Notes: generated by a model not told the origin, from the letters alone. A stretch of DNA of 64,000 nucleotides from Orychophragmus violaceus (GCA_030180135.1 CM058234.1:26570766-26634765); one strand, 5' to 3'. Shown: positions 32,966 through 44,440, counted from the stretch's first letter. Translations and numbers: made by a program.

Positions 32966-33638
32966 TGTTGGAACGTTTAGATGAATCCTGATTCAATTCC
33001 AGATTCAGATTATCCTAAACATGCGATCTAGGTTCTTCTCAGAATAGAAACAAATGATGATCTCACCTTATACCTGTTATTGCAGCGGAAGAAGATGGTA
33101 TGTCTGAGATCAGAGAAACACCGAGGGATGAATCCTCCAAAGGTTCACACACGCTTTCACAGGAAACAGCTGCTAGACCACCCGGGGAACTCGGCGCAGA
33201 GAGAGAGAGTTTTTGGCTCAAGTGTTAGGGTTAATCAGTCTGAAACTCGAGTTTTATGACACAAAACTCGTCCTGTTCCGTTTGGGCCATTTGGCCCAAA
33301 TACCAATTAACTCGTCGGTGTTTGCGCACTGCATCGATCGTTGCACCTTATGCATCGATCGATGCACAGTGGCTAAACCTTTTATTCTCTCTAAGTACAG
33401 TAAATGCCTAGCACTTTTACTGTACTTCTGCTAAACCGTTCCTACACATTTTCCTGTTAGCTTAGGCGTGTGACCCATATGGGATCATATCATAAAGGCA
33501 ATAAGTCCAAGACTTATAGATCATGAGCGGACTCTAGCAAGTCATCATGACCCCCAGTATTATATGACTTATGTCTGATCATTGACATGCTCTTACTTTC
33601 TAGAGACAGTACCGAGATTACTGGACACAATTCCAACA
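32966..33638 (-). repeat. 5' LTR of non-autonomous Copia
   Basis: Same as 26312-26984 apart from one base in TATCATAAAGG versus TATAATAAAGG. CATCGATCG modules lie at 33331-33344 and 33352-33365. Confidence 0.95.
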
Positions 33639-34005
33639 CCTCGGGCCCGAACTCGATCCCCTCTTCTGCGGCTCTAACCGCGAGACCAATGACGTGCCGA
33701 ACAAAATTCGGCGTCATCTGATGGAATGCCAATTGAAGCTGGGCAAGAACCAGAGAGATTATGCGAGGAATAGGAAAGAAAAGCCCGCACTTTTCAAAAT
33801 AAGTGAGCGAGGCACAGCAGTAGCCTTCCACCGCGGTCTCCGGTGACATCTCCGGTGACGGGATCACTATTTCCACCTCCGGGGGAATCCGACATACCCT
33901 CCGCAACCGCTCGATATGATTCACGGTTAAGGCGGACGGCGGATGTGGGCCAAACGATCCCGCCGCTGTACTCGTACTAGCTCCTGTCGCGTCTCTGAGA
34001 GCCAT
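33639..34005 (-). pseudogene. Tat antisense gene, exon 1 (5' part)
   Basis: The minus strand starts ATG at 34005 (MALRDATGASTSTAAG). It contains EVEIVIPSPEMSPETAVEGY and CGLFFPIPRIISLVLAQLQLAFHQMTP, the start of the PF04195-like domain. The frame runs into the CCTCG duplication and, with the Copia removed, continues in frame at 26306 (ELMRVCLVKN). It is therefore the first exon of the gene whose later exons lie at 26106-24404. A promoter would have to lie in 34006-34600 or the LTR, read antisense. Confidence 0.82.
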
Positions 34006-34600
34006 AGAGAGCAGTATATCGGAATAAAGAAAGCAAAAAGGCTATGGAAGGAAAATTTTCGATGGCAGAAGAAAAACCAGAGCAGAAGTAGAGGAAGAGG
34101 TAAAAGTAAGAAGAAAAGAAATTATCCTCGGCAAATATGAGGAAATTATAGTGGGAATCGTGCAAAATCTTAACCGCACGACTCCGAACTCGTAATAATT
34201 ACGAGAAAATCGAGGTGTTTTGGACTCCTCGCTTTCTTTTTGTTCTAACCGTTGATTCAAGATTAGACGGTTACGAATGCACCGAATTTAGGTCACATCG
34301 GCGAGGGAACGAGCCTGAAAAGACTCTTCGCAACCCTTCGAATCTAAGCCGTTGATGATCGACCAGATCAACGGTAAGAGATGAAATTCTCGAAACCAAT
34401 ACACGCTACGATTGCCGACGCGCTGAAAAGCAGATCGGCCTATCCCACGCGCCCACTGTTGACCATTGGATCAAAACAAGATCTACGGATGGGGCGAAAA
34501 TAATCATTAGATTTGCCACATCCGAGGCACGCACCTCTTCCCAAGAACGACCACCGCCCATTAACCTCGACTTCTCGAAATCAATGGGTTGGGGGGCTAT
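34006..34600. other. Tat 3' end and possible antisense promoter region
   Basis: Non-coding. GGGTTGGGGGGCTAT (34586-34600) is the polypurine tract next to the 3' LTR. The leader of the antisense gene must start in or beyond this interval; I see no clear minus-strand TATA box. Confidence 0.5.
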
Positions 34601-35135
34601 TGTTGGTACTGGATTTCCCTCTAGGAAATCCGGCCCATTAACAAACAAAACAAAGGCCCGTAATTACAAGCCCGTTCCAGAATCAGAGACGAAAAGAAGA
34701 GCCGATGCCTTTGTTGGGCCCAAACGAGAGACGCCCCGACAAGGCCCGGACGATGCCGAAGCCGGAGACAATCGAGCTCGAGCTCGGCAGAAGATGACTT
34801 AGAGATAGGGCAACTCGGTCTTCACCAGTTCAACTGATCCACGCAAATCTCGGAGATCGTTATGACGGCGAGGCCGAAATTTCGGAACAAGAAGATCAAA
34901 GCCGAGACTATTTAAAGAAGAAGTGGCGATTCATTCAGGACAGTCCAACCCTAGCTAAGAACACTTCGACTAGATAGCTCGATTTCGTACTTTGTACTCT
35001 CTTTTCGATGGTGCTTGTTCTATCTCGACGATCAATCTCAATAAAGTCTTTGATTCATAGGAAACTATACCATTTCTATACCTAAAAGTCCAAATCCACG
35101 ATTACAAATTCTTGGTGTGAATCTCAGATCTCACA
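34601..35135 (+). repeat. 3' LTR of the Tat element
   Basis: TGTTGGTACTGG to GATCTCACA, followed by the ACAGT duplication. Confidence 0.95.
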
Positions 35136-35140
35136 ACAGT

Positions 35141-36120
35141 CACGAGTCGCGAATCATCAAGACGCAATGAATCCAATTGGTAGTTCTTCAGATTCACCTC
35201 ACCAACTAGGTACAAGTAATGCGCTCAACTATTCTGCAGTAACTCACCTAGCTAAACTTGATTTCCCGAAATTCAATGGTGATAAAGTGAAAGATTGGCT
35301 GTTTAAGGTGGAACGGTTTTTCGAAATCGATATAACGCTTTGAGAATTGAAAATAGGCTTAGCTTCGATGCATTTTGATGGAATCGTTGCAACTTGGCAT
35401 CGTTCTTTAGTTCAATCGGAATTTGTAGTTTTGGGAATACCATATTGGAAAGGTTATGTGTTGCTGATTAAGGAAAGGTTTGAAGAGATTTGGGACGATC
35501 CAATTGCAGAGTTGAAAAAGTTACAAGATATTGATGGTATTGTGGACTATCACAGTAAATTTGAGCCGATAAGAACAAGGGTGAAATTATCGGAGGAATA
35601 CTTGGTAAGTGCATATCTAGCTGGATTAAGGTTGGATACGCATGTTTCAACCTCATTTAGCCAGACAATGCTTGTTGTTAGGACGATTATATGAACAAGC
35701 TCACCCGAAGCAACAATCTGGGTCAAACTGGTCAGGTACTAAGTACATGAATAAAGGGAAAGGATTAATTCCATTCAAGAAGGACGAAGAAGTACAAAAA
35801 CCCAAACCAGCTTATCAAGACAAAATAAGGAAGTTAACAAACAACCAAAAAAATTCTTATCCAATGAAGAAATGAGTGAGCGCAGAGCAAAAGGTTTATG
35901 CTAGTACTGTCCAGAGAAGTTCACACCGGAACACTACAAGATTCATCACAAGAAATCAGTTGTTCTGGATGGAAGTGGAGGATGAAACGGACAATATAGA
36001 AATAACAGAAGAGGAGGATACAAAAGTGACTGAAGGGAATTTTGCTCAAATATTATTGAATGCAATCTCAAGAATAACAAACTATTCGACAATGAAGGTT
36101 AGGGAGTTCATTATAAGAGA
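35141..36120 (+). pseudogene. Outer Gypsy gag, remainder
   Basis: Continues the gag begun at 16319. LDFPKFNGDKVKDWLFKVERFFEI and LASMHFDGIVATWHRSLVQSEFV are the Gypsy Gag domain. A TGA interrupts it near 35341, and frame changes occur near 35660 and 35876. A zinc-knuckle remnant (YCPEKFTPEHYK) in another frame near 35910 follows a stop. It is not functional. Confidence 0.85.
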
Positions 36121-39100
36121 TTCATTTTTGTACTAATCGATTCTGGATCCACTCACAATTTCATGGATCCACAAATAGCTGAGAAACTGAAATACACATT
36201 ACAACCAGCTGGGTGTTCAACGGTTATTGTAGATGATGGAAGGAAATTGACAGCAAGTAACAAAGTTGAACAGTTTCAATGGACATTTCAGAACACTCAG
36301 TTCACGGCTGACTTTATGGTACTGCCCTTAAATGGCTGCGAGTTGGCTTTGGGAGTTTAATGACTATAGAAGTTGGGAGATATAACATGGGACTTCTTAA
36401 AGCTAGAAATGAGATTTAAGTGGAACAATCAGAAGGTGGTGTTACACGGGTTACAACAAGGTTCAATGAAAGAAGCGAAGACAATGAATCTGAACAAAAT
36501 GAAAGATGATGCACATCTTTCTATGATCATGATCCATAAAAACACCACCTACTGAAATATCATTCTTCAGTATGGATATGTCATTACTGGAAGAGAACAA
36601 TCACGAAGAAGTGGAAAGATTGATTCAGGATTACAATGACATATTCGAGGAGCCAGATCAATTACCACCCTTCAGACCCAAACATAATCACAAGATACCA
36701 CTGTTGGAGGGAGCCAATCCTGTCAACATGGGACCATACATATATGCACAGATCAATTACCTCCCTTCAGACCCAACCATAATCACAAGATACCACTGTT
36801 GGAGGGATCCAATCCAGTCAACATGGGACCATACATGTATGCACTATATCAAAAGAATGAGATAGATAAGATAATGCAAGAGATGCTAGATAAGGGAACT
36901 ATTCAGCCTAGTTCTAGCTCTTATGCTTCGCCTGTCGTATTAGTGAAAAAGAAGGATGGTAGTTGGTGTCTATGTGTAGATTACATGGGCTTAAATGGAT
37001 TAACTGTGAAGGATAGGTATCCTATTCTCCTAATAGAAGACTTATTGTATGAATTGGGTGGATCTCAAGTGTATTCTAAGATTGATTTGAGAGCCGGTTA
37101 TCATCAAGTAAGAATTGATCTTAAGGACATTCACAAGACTACTTTTAAAACTCACAGCGGTCACTATGAATACTTAGTGATGCCGTTTGGCTTGACAAAC
37201 GCCCCATCAACATTTCAAGGGCTGATGAATGATGTTATCAGAACATTCCTCAGGAAGTTGGTCTTAATCTTCTTCGATGACATACTAATATACAACAACT
37301 CTCTGTCCACACATCTAGAGCATTTAGAAAAGGTTTTTGCAGTAATGAGAGAACAAAACCTGTTTGCTAAAAGGAATAAATGTTCTTTTGCCACTAAGGG
37401 AGTTGAGTATTTGGGTCATTTTATTGAAGCTAGAGGAGTATCCACTGATCCAAATAAGATCAAAGCAGTAGAAAAATAGCCAACTCCTACAAATCTGAAA
37501 TAATTGCGAGGGTTTTTAGGCTTGGCTGGTTATTACAAGCGATTTGTAAGGAACTTTGAAAGCATCGCAAGACCATTAACAACTTTAACAAAGAAAGATG
37601 CATTTTTATGAAATGAGGAAGCTAAAGAATCTTTCGATTTGTTAAAGACAGCTTTGTGTTTTGCACCTGTACTTGTTCTACCCATGTTTGACAGGCCATT
37701 TGTGGTTGAAAATGATGCTTGTCGTCATGGAATAAGAGTTGTATTGATGCAAGAGGGCCATCCTTTATCATATGTAAGTCGCCATCTACAAGGGAAACAA
37801 CTGCAACTCTCAATCTATGAAAAAGAATTGTTGGCTGTCGTGTTCGCTTTGCAGAAATGGCGACATTACCTTCTTCACTCACACTTTGTCATCAAGACTG
37901 ATCAGAGAAGTCTCAAGTATCTCTTAGAACAGAGGATCAATACTCCTATCCAGCAACATTGGCTACCAAAGTTATTGGAATTTGATTATGAGATTCAATA
38001 TAAACAGGGGAAGGATAATCTGGTTGCAGATGCTCTCTCTAGTGTTGAAGGCTCAGAAATTATACATATGGCGCTTTCGGTATTAGAATGTGATCTGATG
38101 CTGAAGATAAAACATGGATATGAAGAGGATACAATATTGAAAGCACTGATTGAACTTAAGCCAACCGCGAAGAAGTTCTTTACATGGAAGCATGATATCT
38201 TGTGAAGGAAGAGCAAGGTTGTGGTTCATGCTATTGTCTCATTAAAGAATAGAATACTAGAGTGGTTACACAGTTCTTGTAGTGGGGGTCATTCAGGGAG
38301 AAATGCCACTCATCAACGCATTAAGGCTCTTTTCTATTGGAAGGGGATGACAAAGGACATTCAGACCTATATCAGAAGCTGTAATATTTTCCAACAATGC
38401 AAATACGATACTGCATCATCTCCTGGATTATTACAGCCTCTTCCAATACATGAAACTATTTGGACATATATTTCAATGGACTTCATTGATGGATTGCCTT
38501 CTTCTTATGGAAAGTCAATGATTTTTGTGGTTGTATATCGCTTGAGTAAGGCTTCACATTTCATGGCATTATCACATCCTTACACGGCTTCTTCAGTAGC
38601 ATAAGCCTTCTTGGATAATGTCTTTAAGCTTCATGGATTTCCTCAATCAATTGTGAGTAACAGGGATTCAGTTTTTCTCAGTGAGTTTTAGGAGGAACTC
38701 TTTAGCTTGCAAGGTGTTTCTCTTCAACACAACACTGGTTATCATCCACAAAGTGATAGGCAGACGGAGGTGGTTAATTGTTGTGTTTAAACATACTTGA
38801 GATGCATGTGTAGTGATCGTCCATACTTGTGGAGTAAGTGGCTGCCGTTAGCTGAATTTTGGTACAACACATCATTCCATTCTTCAGCTCAACTGACACC
38901 ATATGAGATCATATATGGACAAACTCCTCCTCAACATCTACCATACTTACCAGGGGAGTCCAAAGTAGCCATTGTGGCTAAGTCATTGCAGGAGAGGGCA
39001 AACATGATTTTAATCCTAAAATTTCATTTGTTAAGAGCTCAACACATGATGGAACTTCATGCTAATCAAAGGAGGTCCAAAAGAAGTTTTAAGATTGGAG

Positions 39101-39480
39101 ATTTGGTATATGTGAAGCTTCATCCGTATAGGCAAAACTCAGTGGTCTCACGAGTTCATCTTAAGCTTTCCACAAAGTATTACGGGCCTTACAAGGTTAT
39201 TGATACTTGTGGAAAAGTCGCCTACAAGCTGGAATTACCAAAGACATCACATATTCACCCTGTTTTCCATATATCTCAGCTGAAGATCACAGTTGGTGGA
39301 CCATTGGTTTCAAACCAATTACCTTCTATTGTCACATGATGTGTTGATTAAGGAACCAGAGAAGATAATTGAGCGGAAAATGGTTCAAAGACAAGGGTGA
39401 GCTGCAACACAAATGTTGGTGAAGTGGATGAACCAACATGAAGAGGAAGCCACTTGGGAGTTTCTTTATGACTTGCATAA
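36121..39480 (+). pseudogene. Outer Gypsy pol: protease, RT, RNase H, integrase, chromodomain-like tail
   Basis: Protease LIDSGSTHNFMD near 36130-36165. RT 36840-37480 with LVKKKDGSW, MPFGLTNAPSTFQ and FFDDILIY. RNase H 37640-38050 with YEKELLAVVFALQKWRHYL and DNLVADALS. Integrase: GGHSGRNATHQRIKALFYWKG and CNIFQQC (HHCC), MDFIDGLP, ISNRDSVFLSEF near 38650 and a QTEVVN glutamate near 38765. C-terminal GPYKVIDTCGKVAYKLELP...HPVFHISQLK, then a frame resembling QGRAATQMLVKW, a chromodomain-like tail. At least eight stops or frameshifts are visible, among them TAG 37477 and TGA 38202. Confidence 0.88.
36654..36843 (+). repeat. 95-bp tandem duplication in outer Gypsy pol
   Basis: CAGATCAATTAC...ATATGCA (36654-36748) is repeated at 36749-36843 with a few changes. 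The period is not a multiple of three, so it shifts the frame just before the RT domain. Confidence 0.9.
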
Positions 39481-39533
39481 CAAGTATCTTCAATTGAATT
39501 CTTGAGGTTCAAGTTCTCTAGAGAGGGAGGTTT

Positions 39534-39811
39534 TGATATAGGAAAAGGAGTATGAGAACCTGACACGTGTAGGGTCAAGATACAAGTATAGTATAACATA
39601 ATTTGTCGTATTAAATACTCATATTTTACAACTTTTACATTTAACCGAAAAGTGAGTGAAATACAATTATGTTTCGTCGTCTCCATTCTTTTTCTTGAGA
39701 GATTCAACTATCTGAGTTGGGAATCTAGTTTATCTTCGATTCTCTGCGGGTTAGTTCGAGATTAGCGATATTGATTTGGTGATTGTTGAAGATAACGACT
39801 TTACGTTATCA
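39534..39811 (+). repeat. 3' LTR of outer Gypsy
   Basis: TGATATAGG to TTATCA, preceded by the polypurine tract GAGAGGGAGGTTT and followed by the ATATT duplication. Confidence 0.93.
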
Positions 39812-39816
39812 ATATT

Positions 39817-40239
39817 GCAACTTAAAATTTATATATGTTCTAGATTCTAGACTAATAAATTTCGCTCAGATATTATATATATAAATATATATATATATAT
39901 AAACGAGGGTTACTTTATTGGTTTATCCTATGCAACTTTCACATTTTCTTTAGAAACAAAAACAAAATCATTGAATGACCCACTTTGACCTTTGATGCCG
40001 TAACGAACAATAAAAATTTAAAATACTATTTTCCATCCTGATATCCGTAACGGAGGCTTCCTAGCCGAGTCAGGGGAACGTTCCCTAAGACTTGGTCAAG
40101 AATCTCAAATGGATGCAAAGCAAAAGTAGGCGTGGACACATATCATATCGTTAAACCTGAAAAATCAATAATTAGGTTCGAGAGAGAGAGAATAGGTCGC
40201 GCATGCTATCAACGCACCGAGAAATTTTCTCCCAAACTT
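39817..40239. other. AT-rich flank right of the nest
   Basis: The original neighbour of the 15990 side before the nest formed. It includes an AT dinucleotide run (about 39876-39901). No gene is recognised. Confidence 0.5.
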
Positions 40240-41665
40240 TAGCTCAAGCCTCCTCTCTTCGCTGGCGCGTGACGCCTCTCCGACCGACACTTTTGACCGT
40301 CGTCGCGAGAGGGCAGCTTCTCTTCTTCTGTGCTCCTTCATTCCATATGCGGTGATGATTCGCGGTCGTTTTCTAGCCTGGTTCTATTTTCTCCAAATCC
40401 AGTTCTCGCTCAAGCTTCCTCCGTCGCAGTGGTCTCTGGCGGGCTTGAGGTTTTGACGATGTTTCTTCCCCTGGCGTGAGTTCCCTGCTTGAAGACGATG
40501 GATCGTGCGTCGGCGGGAGTTTGCCGCCGTCTCTTGGCAGAGAAACCTCAGATACGCTTTACTCGGGCAGTAGCGATGCTCTTCGGGTTCGGCTCTTGGA
40601 CTGCGCTGGCTGACGGGCGGCGTGTGACGTCCACGGTGGCTCGCCTTGTCATCTGCCGGCAATTTTAGATATGTGGTCTAGGCAATGTAGTAAACGACTT
40701 CATCACCGGTTTGTGTGTTTGTCGGGCTTCTCTTCACGCCTTCGAAGGGTTTGTCAGAGGTGCCTATTTTTTAGCTCCGACGAAACTATTGATGTCTCCG
40801 GTTTTGGTTTGTCGGGAACAAACTTGCAAACTGTGCCTTATCTTTCCGAGAACGTGAGCCCAATGTCCGGTTTAGTGGTTGTTCGCCTTGGTTTCTTCCG
40901 CCTCAGATCTACTCCGGTAAAGGCTTTGGCTTTCTCCGGCGGTCACTTCATGACTGTGGATTTCTGTGTTTTCGGCAGCTTCCATATCGAATGCGGCAGT
41001 TGGTGTGGTGTGGTTCTTCGGTTTGTCTTGTGCATACCATTATCATCCCAATACATGGTTCCCAATTGCGTTTTTGTCGTGATTGGTTTTTGTTGGTTAA
41101 CGTGTCTTGACTCTTGGTGTTAGGATGGCCAATAAGTGTTTTAGATTAGGTTATGGTTACTAGGCTTAGTGTCTTGTATTTCTTTAGTTTTGGGAGGAGG
41201 TAGTAAGGCTGCGGAGAGGTGATGTGTGGTTCTATGCTAGCCGACTTCGGGGAATGAACTTGGTAGCAAGAACAACCGCTATTAATCTTCGTTAGTTATT
41301 GTAGTCGTTGGTTAGTGTCGGATCTAGGCGTATCTTTTGAGCGTCGATCGTTAGATGTAGAGGATAATCTACGATCGGGCCTCTCTTACCGTCATTGAGG
41401 AAAGATTCTTTTCTTGCGCTGCCGAATCATTCAGCTTCCAAGATCTTAGTTTGCGTTTCCCTTGTCCGTTTCAGAGCCCTCTCGATTCTGCAATGTATTT
41501 CTTCTCGACCGGGAATGAAGAGTTTATCGCTAATTTGTTTTCTACTGCTACCAAGCTAAAGATTCAAATTACCGAATGTTATTTGCTTCTATGTTTTTTA
41601 CATTTTTTTTGTCATGGAACCAATTTGTAGGTCTTACATTTTGTCAAAAAAATTGTAACACCAGA
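40240..41665 (+). other. GC-rich block, possibly a non-LTR retroposon remnant
   Basis: Sharply higher GC than its surroundings from about 40240 to 41540, ending in TTTTGTCAAAAAAATTG (about 41640-41660), which looks like a short A-rich LINE/SINE-type tail. The longest open frame (40671-41123, 150 codons) has no domain I recognise and starts without a clear context. It could instead be a host gene 5' region or a Sadhu-like retroposon. Confidence 0.3.
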
Positions 41666-41726
41666 AACTTCATTTTATAATGTTATTAACATCTAAAAAA
41701 AAATATTGGCCTGGAAATTTTAAAAT

Positions 41727-41766
41727 AACCGAACCAAATTTTTTGATTTTTGGTTTAGGTTCGGTT
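41727..41766. repeat. AACCGAACC inverted repeat in AT-rich DNA
   Basis: ATAACCGAACC and GGTTCGGTTAT form a perfect 11-bp stem around an AT-rich loop. AACCGAA-like words continue to about 42110. It may be the end of a degenerate foldback element. Confidence 0.55.
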
Positions 41767-42327
41767 ATGAGTTGTGTTCATTCGGTAGATTAAAAACATT
41801 TGGTTATTCAGTTAGTTTGTTTTTTATTAAAAAAAAATTAAATCAAAATCATGCCGATTTGTACAAATTTAACAATAACTTTGAATCGAAATACCCGAAC
41901 TATTTGAACTAATCGAAATTAACCAAAATAATTGAATTTAAACAAAATTTTCTGAAATTTTAACCAATTTTAAACAGAATTTTACCAAATACCCGTAAAC
42001 TTTGGTTTAATTCGGCACTTTTTACTAACCAAAAACTGAAAGATGAACCTAACTGAATTTTTGTTTGGTTCAATTCGGTTAAATTTGTGAAACCCAAAAT
42101 AACTGAAATCCGAATTACATGATCTGAATTATCCGACTGACCTGAACTCCCATGCCTAATTGAACATATCAATGTTTCACTAAAAGAATCCAAATCTTGA
42201 AAAGCACACTTCTGCATTCAGATTTTAAAACTTCAAGTCGATCTCAGGTACTGTAGTCATTAACTGTTTCTTACCTACCTTTTCTCAGAACATGTTATAA
42301 AACAAAACACTTTTAACTGGAAACAGA

Positions 42328-42539
42328 GGCTGACCCAGTAAGTGGAATAGGGTGTCAAGTGACACCGGTAAAATAATGATAAAAAGCAGTTTTTGGCTTA
42401 GAACTTGTAAATTTCAATAGCTAAAGTGGAAAAGACTTATGTTTGACACCCCTTAACTGGAGTTCGGTCCTTACTGAATCCATTCAATATTTTTTCCTAT
42501 TATTTTATGACACCTGTAAAAAAATTTCCTGGGTCCGCC
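42328..42539. mobile_element. Short inverted-repeat (MITE-like) element
   Basis: Left end GGCTGACCCAG and right end CTGGGTCCGCC are inverted repeats at 10 of 11 positions. Inside, GGTGTCAAGTGACACC is a hairpin, and GACACC motifs recur near the right end. At 212 bases with no coding, it looks non-autonomous. No convincing target duplication is visible, so the superfamily is open. Confidence 0.5.
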
Positions 42540-42679
42540 CATGACTGGAAATGATCTACGAACATTACAACAACTAGCGATCGCGCACGCGCGGGGGTTC
42601 GATCTTCCAATTATCACATCCAGCAAAGATAATCAATATTCAACATTGTTTAACAAAAACACATGGTTATATCTTTGCT

Positions 42680-44440
42680 GCCAAAAACTTAGGTCGTATA
42701 CATGCATCTACGTCCGTACTTAATAGTGGAAGAATACCATCATGAAAGAGATCTTTAATCACCCGATCAAGAACTGTTGGAGGAGGTATGACCACTGAGG
42801 TCTTCAGAATTTTTTGAGCTTGGATTTTCCAGTGCTCAGAGATTAATAAACATTAAACAAAGATTAATAAACATTAAACAGAGAAAATGTCAGGAAAAAC
42901 TAAAACTGTAAAAAAGTTTACGCACGTAAGGGAAACTAATTAGATGTTATAACTCCATACCTTACAAGTCGAAAATTTTACATGTGTTTGAAAGAAGAGG
43001 TAAAAATTAAAACAAAACACAAAATTGCACAGACCTAACATGAAATCCTACATAAACAGAGTTGTGAAGGACGTAGCCAATGCTTCAACCAAGCAAAGTA
43101 GTTGGGAAGAAAAATCAATTATTTTCCGTATAGTTCACCCCTGGTTAAACAAAATTTGTTATAAAAGTGAAAGGGAAAAATAAAAACAGCACAACACATG
43201 CAAACAACTATTATATCCTAGACGGGAGAATTATGAAAAGCATTTCTTACAGATATGGTGAAAGGATTGGGCCAAAGCCTCTTGAATTTCCTTAAGAGGC
43301 TGGAGTGCTTTTCTTAGTTTGTAGACTCGTAGAGCGGGCAACATCATTGCACTGCTGCAAACATTTGTATGAAAAGAAAAGGATCAAGATAATGAAACTT
43401 CCAAATATAATCAAACGAAGAGGTTGGCTGCATACTCTGCTTTAAGGAGAAAAGGAATTAAAGAAAAGCAAGAGAAAACCAAAATACAGATATGTAACTC
43501 TGACCTACGTTCCAAAATATGAGTTAATTGTCGTGACAACAAATGAAATTATATTCACAAGTAGAAGTTGAAAAGAAAGCTCATCGGAAATGCGATGCTT
43601 TATCAATCCATCAATTATCTGCATTTAAAGACACTTTGACGTTAGTGGCATACATCAACTCATAATCTCCGTCATCAACGCTCTGCCTTAGCTAAGACGA
43701 AGAACCATCACTATTATGCAGCATGCTCATCATATCTAGTAACAAAGATTTGCAGATGTTCCCAGAAAACCTCCATAAACCATTGCCGTCTTTGGAAGAG
43801 GAGATCTCTTAATCTTAGGTTACAGTAAAGTTGCTACGTTAGTAAACCTAACACCTATCTATGAAAATGACATAAAAATGAGAACAATAAAGTTGCTACA
43901 TTAGTTAGGAGTCTTCTCGCACTCTCCTCAGTTTCAAAGCATAACTACAAGAAAGAAGTTTTGCAAACGATTTTTAGACCAGGACGTTCTTGCTATGCTA
44001 CATGTCCATAGTTAAAGCCAAACCTGCAGATGGCACCAACAGGAAACTAAATCAGCCTGCCCAACTATCTTATGCAGCTGGATTTCAAGATCATTCTGTA
44101 GCATCAATGAAGAACAAACTAACAAACATGCTCCACATTACTTAGGTAGCTTAGTATCAGATAGTAAGATAATGCATGCCTCACCTTGGAAGGATCAGCT
44201 TCGAAGAATTCCACATCGTAATTTTTCCTCTGACTCTCCCAAGATATCCTAGAAGACCATGTATCTAGCAAATTCCCTCAAAAAAAGAACAACAAACTTA
44301 TTACTTTTCGAGGAAGCCGTAGAGATATACAGTATATGAAACTGATAACATAAGGTAGTACAATTCCGATGTAGTGACCAATCGGAGCAGCTTCCCACTT
44401 GTCGGTATCGGGAGCTTCGCCGCAGTACACCTCGCAAACC
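42680..44440 (-). pseudogene. Unrecognised multi-exon coding remnant
   Basis: Several minus-strand blocks read like exons with GT-AG borders: 44440-44362 (VCEVYCGEAPDTDKWEAAPI), 44248-44185 (SQRKNYDVEFFEADPSK), about 44098-44024 (NDLEIQLHKIVGQADLVS), 43354-43251 (LRVYKLRKALQPLKEIQEAL) and about 42836-42690 (ILKTSVVIPPPTVLDRVIKD). Blocks between (about 43795-43560) contain stops. I do not recognise the family. The 5' end lies near the Tat insertion at 44749, and a TAG in the first block suggests decay, though it could be part of a real gene with exons I misplace. Confidence 0.45.

Larger units (their letters stand above)
26312..33638 (-). mobile_element. Copia element, young but non-autonomous
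   Basis: Target duplication CCTCG (26307-26311 and 33639-33643). LTRs 26312-26984 and 32966-33638, each 673 bases, differ by a single base that I can find. The PBS at 32964-32953 (minus) and a polypurine tract next to 26985 set the minus orientation. Gag is frameshifted and pol is shredded and shortened relative to the related element at 59335-64000. Young LTRs with dead genes mean it was probably copied with proteins from a relative. Confidence 0.93.
16462..35135 (+). mobile_element. Tat-lineage Gypsy element with antisense gene
   Basis: Target duplication ACAGT (16457-16461 and 35136-35140) with LTRs 16462-16995 and 34601-35135. Gag-pol on the plus strand includes a second, separate RNase H domain after the first, diagnostic of the Tat lineage. 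A long 3' region carries a minisatellite and a multi-exon gene on the minus strand. LTR copies differ at roughly six or seven positions in about 535. A Copia element later inserted at 26312. Pol contains several stops, so the copy is dead. Confidence 0.93.
15996..39811 (+). mobile_element. Outer Gypsy (chromovirus-like) element, decayed, carrying nested insertions
   Basis: Target duplication ATATT at 15991-15995 and 39812-39816. LTRs lie at 15996-16284 and 39534-39811. The internal region runs 16285-16461, is interrupted by the Tat element, and resumes at 35141-39533. The pol order is protease, RT, RNase H, integrase, followed by a chromodomain-like tail, so this is Gypsy and probably chromovirus-type. 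Many stops and frameshifts and visible LTR divergence make it the oldest layer of the nest. Confidence 0.93.

Noticed and set aside
15996..39811. A single giant retrotransposon or endogenous virus
   Set aside because: Three separate LTR pairs with their own target duplications show independent nested insertions. No envelope gene or pararetroviral gene was seen.
40671..41123. 150-codon open frame as a host gene
   Set aside because: No domain or family is recognised, and GC-rich DNA gives long open frames by chance.
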